Part shown: positions 6,543 to 9,855 of the stretch, piece by piece
Layout of the letters: each line of letters begins with the position of its first letter
Position numbering within the stretch: the stretch's first letter is position 1
NCBI GenBank assembly: GCA_024680835.1
Contig: JAILBP010000052.1
Location: 1-9,855 of the forward strand
Length of the DNA stretch: 9,855 bases
Source: RGIG6904 sp024680835
GTDB lineage: Bacteria; Bacillota; Clostridia; Lachnospirales; Lachnospiraceae
Direction of reading: 5' to 3'
Position numbers and translations under genes: made by a program
Notes under the pieces: generated by a model
What the model was told of the DNA's origin: nothing
Database searches by the model: none
Seen by the model: the letters and a program-made list of their open reading frames with translations, nothing else

Positions 6543-7450
6543 ATCTTACTACCTCCCACAAAGCGCAGTACCGACGAATCCACATCTTCCACTTTTGAGA
6601 AACCTGTAAAGCTCATAATATATCTCAGCTCATTTCCGACATGTTTCACGAATGATTTGACTCCCTCCGTACCGTCTTTTTCAAGCGCGGGCAACATGGA
6701 TCTGCCTACCGCGCAGGCATCGGCTCCAAGCGCAAGCGCCTTAAAAACATCAGCTCCGCTTGCTATCCCGCAATCTACGATGATCTTTACATCGCGCCCC
6801 TCAAGCGCCTGCTTTATCTCCGGCAATACCATCATCGGCGGAACTGCATAGGGAAGACGGCCGTGATGGTGACTTACTATTATGCCTTTGGCTCCGATAT
6901 CGGCGCATTTCACCGCATCCTGCACACTAAGCACACCTTTGACCACAAAAGGAAGCTCTGTCATCTCCACATATGAACGCAGCATATCCATGGTCTGTGC
7001 AGCCATCAGCTCACCGACACACACATCATATCCGTTCTCACCAAAGATATGATCTATGTCCATGCCTATACCGAACGCGCCGACGCTCTGCGCATATTGC
7101 ATCTGATCACGCACCTTGCCGTTGTCGGCGTAGGGCTTCACTATCCTGACAGTCTTTGCACCCGTGTCAGCGATCTTTTTGTACTGATCGTTTTCCATCA
7201 TGCCCACGAAATTTAAGATATTGCTCTCCTTTGCGGCAACTGAATATTCCTCTAGCCCGGAAAGTTCCCTCCCGGCAAAATGCTGAAGATGCGAAAAGGC
7301 AGGCATCATCACGGGCATATCAAATGTCTCCCCAAAAACAGTTGTGGAAATATCCGCCACCTTCGAATCTATGAGTCTCTCCTCGATCAATATGGAATCC
7401 ATGTACCTTGCGGTTATCTCATTTGCATCGGATATCCTCTCGTAAGCCAT
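6539..7450 (-). CDS. FMN-dependent alpha-hydroxy-acid oxidising protein, short divergent form
   Basis: This protein belongs to the FMN-binding alpha-hydroxy-acid dehydrogenase family (lactate oxidase, glycolate oxidase, isopentenyl-diphosphate isomerase type 2-like TIM barrels). From ATG 7448-7450 it is 303 residues. K171 in PFVVKGV is the usual FMN lysine. S193-H-H-H-G-R198 replaces the common SNHGGR, keeping the catalytic-type H195 and R198. D226-x-G and G249-R250 form the phosphate-binding end. The frame stays open to ATG 7591 (350 residues), but I prefer 7450: GGAGG sits 6 nt upstream, residues before it do not resemble the family, and a long dyad and likely promoter occupy that DNA. It is the first gene of an operon with the TIM-barrel enzyme. 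The substrate is unknown; a 2-hydroxy acid is expected from the family. Confidence 0.85.
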   Translation of the reverse strand: MAYERISDANEITARYMDSILIEERLIDSKVADISTTVFGETFDMPVMMPAFSHLQHFAGRELSGLEEYSVAAKESNILNFVGMMENDQYKKIADTGAKTVRIVKPYADNGKVRDQMQYAQSVGAFGIGMDIDHIFGENGYDVCVGELMAAQTMDMLRSYVEMTELPFVVKGVLSVQDAVKCADIGAKGIIVSHHHGRLPYAVPPMMVLPEIKQALEGRDVKIIVDCGIASGADVFKALALGADACAVGRSMLPALEKDGTEGVKSFVKHVGNELRYIMSFTGFSKVEDVDSSVLRFVGGSKI

Positions 7451-7456
7451 GAAGCA

Positions 7457-7461
7457 CCTCC
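7457..7461 (-). promoter_or_regulatory. Ribosome binding site deciding the FMN enzyme start
   Basis: Minus-strand GGAGG with a 6-nt spacer to ATG 7448-7450. The more upstream in-frame ATG at 7591 lacks a comparable site, which favours the 303-residue product. Confidence 0.7.
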
Positions 7462-7517
7462 CTGAAATTGTGTTTGTCCCGAAATCCCGATCCGATACTC
7501 CGGCATGATAAAAATCA

Positions 7518-7549
7518 TATAGCGGACGAAATAAATTCCGCCCGCTATA
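7518..7549 (-). promoter_or_regulatory. 32-bp dyad: candidate operator, attenuator or terminator
   Basis: Outer arms TATAGCGG (7518-7525) and CCGCTATA (7542-7549) are perfectly complementary. The arms continue inward, allowing two G-U pairs, to give 14-15 pairs around a tiny A/T loop. As DNA it is a near-perfect palindrome, overlapping the -10 of a candidate promoter, which suits a repressor operator. As minus-strand RNA the stem is followed after three bases by five U residues (in TGATTTTTATC), which suits an intrinsic terminator for the macro gene upstream, or an attenuator. The structure is clear; its role is not. Confidence 0.55.
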
Positions 7550-7573
7550 ATCACTCATAACCAAACTCTTCAA
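7544..7573 (-). promoter_or_regulatory. Candidate promoter of the FMN enzyme operon
   Basis: On the minus strand TTGAAG (7568-7573) and TATAGC (7544-7549) lie 18 bp apart, each with 4 of 6 consensus matches. The -10 falls inside the first arm of the 32-bp dyad, so a protein bound there would block it. Confidence 0.35.
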
Positions 7574-7591
7574 CCGAATCGGATCAATCAT

Positions 7592-7795
7592 CTCATTTTA
7601 TCCGGATGCCGCTTTCCTGTACGCGACGTTCTTTAAAAGATTATAATCTCACCGTCCGGTTAATTCTTCTTATTATTTGACATGAAAAATATCATTTTTT
7701 GTCCACAGGATACGCCTATTTCAAAGCATCCTTCAGCACAGAAAGGTTGCATTTTTCTTATGCTTTTCCATTACTTTTTGTATGCTCCACCTTAT
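7592..7795 (-). other. Non-coding gap downstream of the macro gene
   Basis: I see no credible gene here. It contains a perfect 12-bp palindrome, AGATTATAATCT (7638-7649). A weak imperfect stem-loop just after the macro gene (GCATCCTT near 7727 against AAGGTTGC near 7742) is followed on the plus strand by ATTTTTC. Neither is strong enough to call a terminator. With 7451-7591 this makes a 345-bp intergenic region. Confidence 0.4.
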
Positions 7796-8905
7796 TTATT
7801 CTCCCAGCAGCTGTTGTTTATGCTCAAACAGGGCAAGGTTTATGGTATAAATATCATAAACTTCCTGCTCTATAAAATACTCAATGATCAGATCAAACCT
7901 GCTGCTCGGGGAAAGCGCGTACCCCGCCCTTCCCAGAAAATCTTTAGTCTCGTCAAGGCTTAATTCCAAAGCCAGGGCGAATGCCACCGCCGTAATCTTC
8001 CTGGGCTGGTATGAAACATTGCTCCTGATCTTCGAAAACAGCTTCCTGTCAACGTTCGCACGTTTATAAACTTCCGTATCAGTATATCCCTTCTCATCGA
8101 TCATCCTGAAGAGGCTCTCCTGCCATGTTTCACCGACATTGGCCATAAGATCCTCCAAAGAGCGCTTTGCGGGTACCGCCATGGCAGACGGAGCCAAAGC
8201 AGTTTCCTCTTCGTACGCCATTTCCTCAACTGCTTTGGCTTTTGCGGAAGTCTTTCTTCCCGGAAGACAAAACGAATCAGCAAACAATCTCCTGCCCTTG
8301 CTTCTCTCGTTGGGAAAGGCGCCGCCTAAAGCCATGTTTGCCTGCTGCGGGTACCCCCCTGTGTTCATCCTCTCAGAAACATAGTTTTCATCAATAAAGG
8401 CATCCACACCGGCAAAGATCCTGCCGGACAAAACAAAAGAATCCTCGTCAAATACTACGAGGGTTATCTCCATGTCATTATCGACCAGAAACTCACTGAT
8501 CACGGATACAGCGATCTGAAGCGCATCAGCCTTTGGGAATCCATACACTCCGGTTGCGATCAGCGGAAATGCTATGCTCTCACACCCCAACTCCTTTGCC
8601 TTGCCAAGACTGTTCTCATAGCAACTGCGAACCGCTTCTCTCTCCCCGTGCTCACCGTCGATCCATTCCGGTCCGACGGTGTGGATAATATACTTCGCAC
8701 TTAAAGCGAAGGCAGGCGTTGCCACCGCCTGCCCCGTTTCTATATTTCCAATCTTCTGTCTTTCTTTAAGAAGATCATCCGGTCCCGCTGCCATATAAAT
8801 CGCATAATCCGTACCTCTCGCATACGTGGGTTCCGGATTGGCGGAATTAACAACAGCATCAGCATGTACCTTTGTTATGTCATTTCTGACTATACGAAAA
8901 GCCAT
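7796..8905 (-). CDS. Macro-domain protein with C-terminal helical (HTH-like) domain
   Basis: Residues 1 to about 165 form a macro domain, which binds or hydrolyses ADP-ribose derivatives such as ADP-ribosyl groups or O-acetyl-ADP-ribose. VVNSANPE (18-25) carries the conserved N20 and N23, YARGTDYAIYMAAG (28-41) stands where a Gly-rich loop is usual, and ATGVYGFP (117-124) is the phosphate-binding loop. Residues about 170-250 are a low-complexity, Ala/Glu-rich linker. Residues about 255-365 form an all-helical domain (SLEDLMANV, TDTEVYKRANVDRKLFSKIR, LSLDETKDFLGRAGYALS) that I have seen attached to several clostridial stress-type proteins and that resembles an XRE-like HTH. GGGGAGA lies 5 nt before the ATG and a strong promoter sits just upstream. 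It is cytoplasmic and follows the vWA gene on the same strand. Removal or sensing of ADP-ribosylation is the likely role; the target is unknown. Confidence 0.88.
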   Translation of the reverse strand: MAFRIVRNDITKVHADAVVNSANPEPTYARGTDYAIYMAAGPDDLLKERQKIGNIETGQAVATPAFALSAKYIIHTVGPEWIDGEHGEREAVRSCYENSLGKAKELGCESIAFPLIATGVYGFPKADALQIAVSVISEFLVDNDMEITLVVFDEDSFVLSGRIFAGVDAFIDENYVSERMNTGGYPQQANMALGGAFPNERSKGRRLFADSFCLPGRKTSAKAKAVEEMAYEEETALAPSAMAVPAKRSLEDLMANVGETWQESLFRMIDEKGYTDTEVYKRANVDRKLFSKIRSNVSYQPRKITAVAFALALELSLDETKDFLGRAGYALSPSSRFDLIIEYFIEQEVYDIYTINLALFEHKQQLLGE

Positions 8906-8962
8906 ATTAATCTCCCCACAATCTTTAAGTTCATATCGTCACTCCGAGTGTCCTATAACCGT

Positions 8963-8990
8963 ATTATAAACAAAGTTTCGGCAAAATCAA
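8963..8990 (-). promoter_or_regulatory. Promoter of the macro-domain gene
   Basis: On the minus strand a perfect TATAAT (8963-8968) is preceded by a 16-bp spacer and TTGATT (8985-8990, 4 of 6). The -35 lies inside the 43-bp stem-loop described separately. The predicted start near 8956 gives a leader of about 50 nt. Confidence 0.6.
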
Positions 8991-9016
8991 CAGATTATTG
9001 TTGCTTTGCCGAAACT
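8974..9016 (-). terminator. 43-bp stem-loop between the vWA and macro genes, likely terminator of the vWA gene
   Basis: AGTTTCGGCAAA (8974-8985) pairs perfectly with 9005-9016. After a small 2:1 internal bulge, CAACA (8988-8992) pairs with 8999-9003 around a 6-nt loop. On the minus strand it starts 54 bp after the vWA stop and is followed by TTGTTTAT, an imperfect U tract. It could end the vWA transcript, act as an operator over the macro promoter, or both. Confidence 0.5.
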
Positions 9017-9069
9017 GATTATCCCCGAAAAATTCTTTGAAAACGACCACCTGCCATGGTCATGTGTGA

Positions 9070-9744
9070 TCAAGCCCTGTGGCGCTTCTTGTAATCCGCC
9101 TGGATTGGTGCGAGCATCTCATCACTGTCAAATGCCTTCTCCATAGCCTTTGCACTGCCGCAGGCTCTTGCGCAGCTCACCATCTTGGACATCACATTGA
9201 AGTTTAGGGCTGTGCCCTCACTGTCGCACTCATACCGTACCGCCCTGTTTGCAGATACGCCAAATCGACCTGCAACTGTAACCGCATCAATGTTGGCTCC
9301 CAGGAACACGAACTCCCAGTGGTTCTTCTTTTTCTTCTTCTCCACCATCTTTTTAACTTTATCGTATGAGTACTCTTTGCTGGCGTTCTCCATACCGTCG
9401 GTTGTGATGATGAACAAAGTCTTTTCCGGCTTTTCGTCTTCCGGAAGTTCCTTCTGGATCCGGCTGATATGGTGGATCGCTCCGCCAACCGCATCCAAAA
9501 GTGCCGTGCAGCCCCTGACAAAATATTCCTTTTCGGTGATATTCTCCACAGCCTTGAGATCCTTTCTGTCATGCAGGATCTCTGTCCTGTCGTCAAATAG
9601 AACTGTTGAGATCAACGCCTCTCCCTCTTCCTTTTTCTGCTTGTCCAGCATGGAGTTGTATCCCCCGATGGTGTCTGCTTCAAGACCTGACATGGAACCG
9701 CTGCGATCCAAAATAAAGATTATCTCTGTTAAACCCTTCTTCAT
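9070..9744 (-). CDS. von Willebrand factor type A domain protein with intact MIDAS
   Basis: This 224-residue soluble protein is almost entirely one vWA domain, a metal-dependent protein-interaction fold. The MIDAS is complete: D13-R-S15-G-S17 near the N-terminus, T80 in RGCTALLDAV, and D116 in TTDGMENAS. A lysine-rich stretch (KKMVEKKKKK) lies near 129-139. No signal peptide or membrane segment is visible, so it acts in the cytoplasm. Single-domain vWA proteins of this type occur with TerD-like, macro-domain or chaperone ATPase genes in stress and chemical-defence loci. Here a macro-domain gene lies directly downstream and no ter gene is visible. The start is supported by GAGGTAGG about 5-12 nt upstream. 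The fold is certain enough; partner and function are inferred from context. Confidence 0.88.
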   Translation of the reverse strand: MKKGLTEIIFILDRSGSMSGLEADTIGGYNSMLDKQKKEEGEALISTVLFDDRTEILHDRKDLKAVENITEKEYFVRGCTALLDAVGGAIHHISRIQKELPEDEKPEKTLFIITTDGMENASKEYSYDKVKKMVEKKKKKNHWEFVFLGANIDAVTVAGRFGVSANRAVRYECDSEGTALNFNVMSKMVSCARACGSAKAMEKAFDSDEMLAPIQADYKKRHRA

Positions 9745-9855
9745 AATACCTACCTCGCTTTCTGCCGGTGAACGGCTGCTCTTTATTTGTTATGAGGTAA
9801 GTATATTAAAAACCTTTACGCGAATGGTCGCATGGAAAGCGACATTTTTCAAACT
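9745..9855 (-). promoter_or_regulatory. Upstream region of the vWA gene, promoter not clearly resolved
   Basis: On the minus strand a TATACT (-10-like, 5 of 6) lies about 60 bp before the vWA ATG, but no good -35 is found 17 bp away. A small inverted repeat, GTCGC at 9827-9831 and GCGAC at 9839-9843, is followed on the plus strand by ATTTTTC and could be a weak terminator for a transcript outside the evidence here. No gene is seen before the window ends. Confidence 0.25.

Noticed and set aside
7451..7591. N-terminal 47-residue extension of the FMN enzyme
   Set aside because: It does not resemble the family, lacks a good ribosome binding site, and contains the dyad and promoter elements.
7682..7963. 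93-residue plus-strand ORF overlapping the 3' end of the macro gene
   Set aside because: More than half lies antisense to the macro gene C-terminus, and it has no recognisable domain or ribosome binding site.
9827..9849. GTCGC/GCGAC hairpin followed by T residues as a plus-strand terminator
   Set aside because: The stem is only 5 bp and no plus-strand gene leads into it within the window.

Overview
This window looks like a chromosomal segment of a low-to-mid G+C anaerobic Firmicute. Lachnospiraceae (a Butyrivibrio-like rumen or gut clostridium) is my best guess, from the strong GGAGG-type ribosome binding sites, sigma-A-like promoters, and the clostridial style of the macro-domain, vWA and LarE proteins. 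The placement is an inference; no rRNA or marker gene is present. Apart from the transposase, every gene reads on the minus strand.

Layout from left to right. (1) Positions 1-1917 are one complete insertion sequence bounded by 11-bp terminal inverted repeats. It encodes a long DDE transposase with two N-terminal zinc ribbons, followed by 324 bp of non-coding DNA packed with stem-loops. The window starts on the first base of the element. (2) Positions 1918-3762 hold a decayed minus-strand gene for a roughly 580-residue alpha/beta-hydrolase-like protein with a GHSRGA nucleophile elbow. It carries four frameshifts and one in-frame stop. Short ORFs of uncertain status flank it on both sides. (3) Positions 3870-5619 hold an MBL-fold metallohydrolase and a LarE-type sulfur transferase, with a promoter and a 12-codon leader ORF ahead of larE. 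(4) Positions 5721-7450 hold a two-gene operon with an ATGA overlap: a divergent FMN-dependent alpha-hydroxy-acid-oxidising enzyme, then a TIM-barrel sugar isomerase/epimerase-like enzyme. A 32-bp dyad lies in its leader. (5) Positions 7796-9744 hold a macro-domain protein with a helical C-terminal domain, and upstream of it a von Willebrand factor A protein with an intact MIDAS. A 43-bp stem-loop carrying the macro gene's probable promoter separates them.

How the genes may work together. The FMN enzyme, TIM-barrel enzyme, LarE and MBL protein are consecutive and co-oriented and could serve one small-molecule pathway, but no lactate racemase, LarB or LarC is present, so LarE's client is unknown. 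The macro plus vWA pair resembles the ADP-ribose and vWA modules seen near tellurite or stress-response (Ter-type) loci, although no ter gene is in view. The most unusual items are the structured non-coding tail of the insertion sequence, the heavily broken hydrolase beside it, the leader dyad at 7518-7549, and the orphan LarE neighbourhood.
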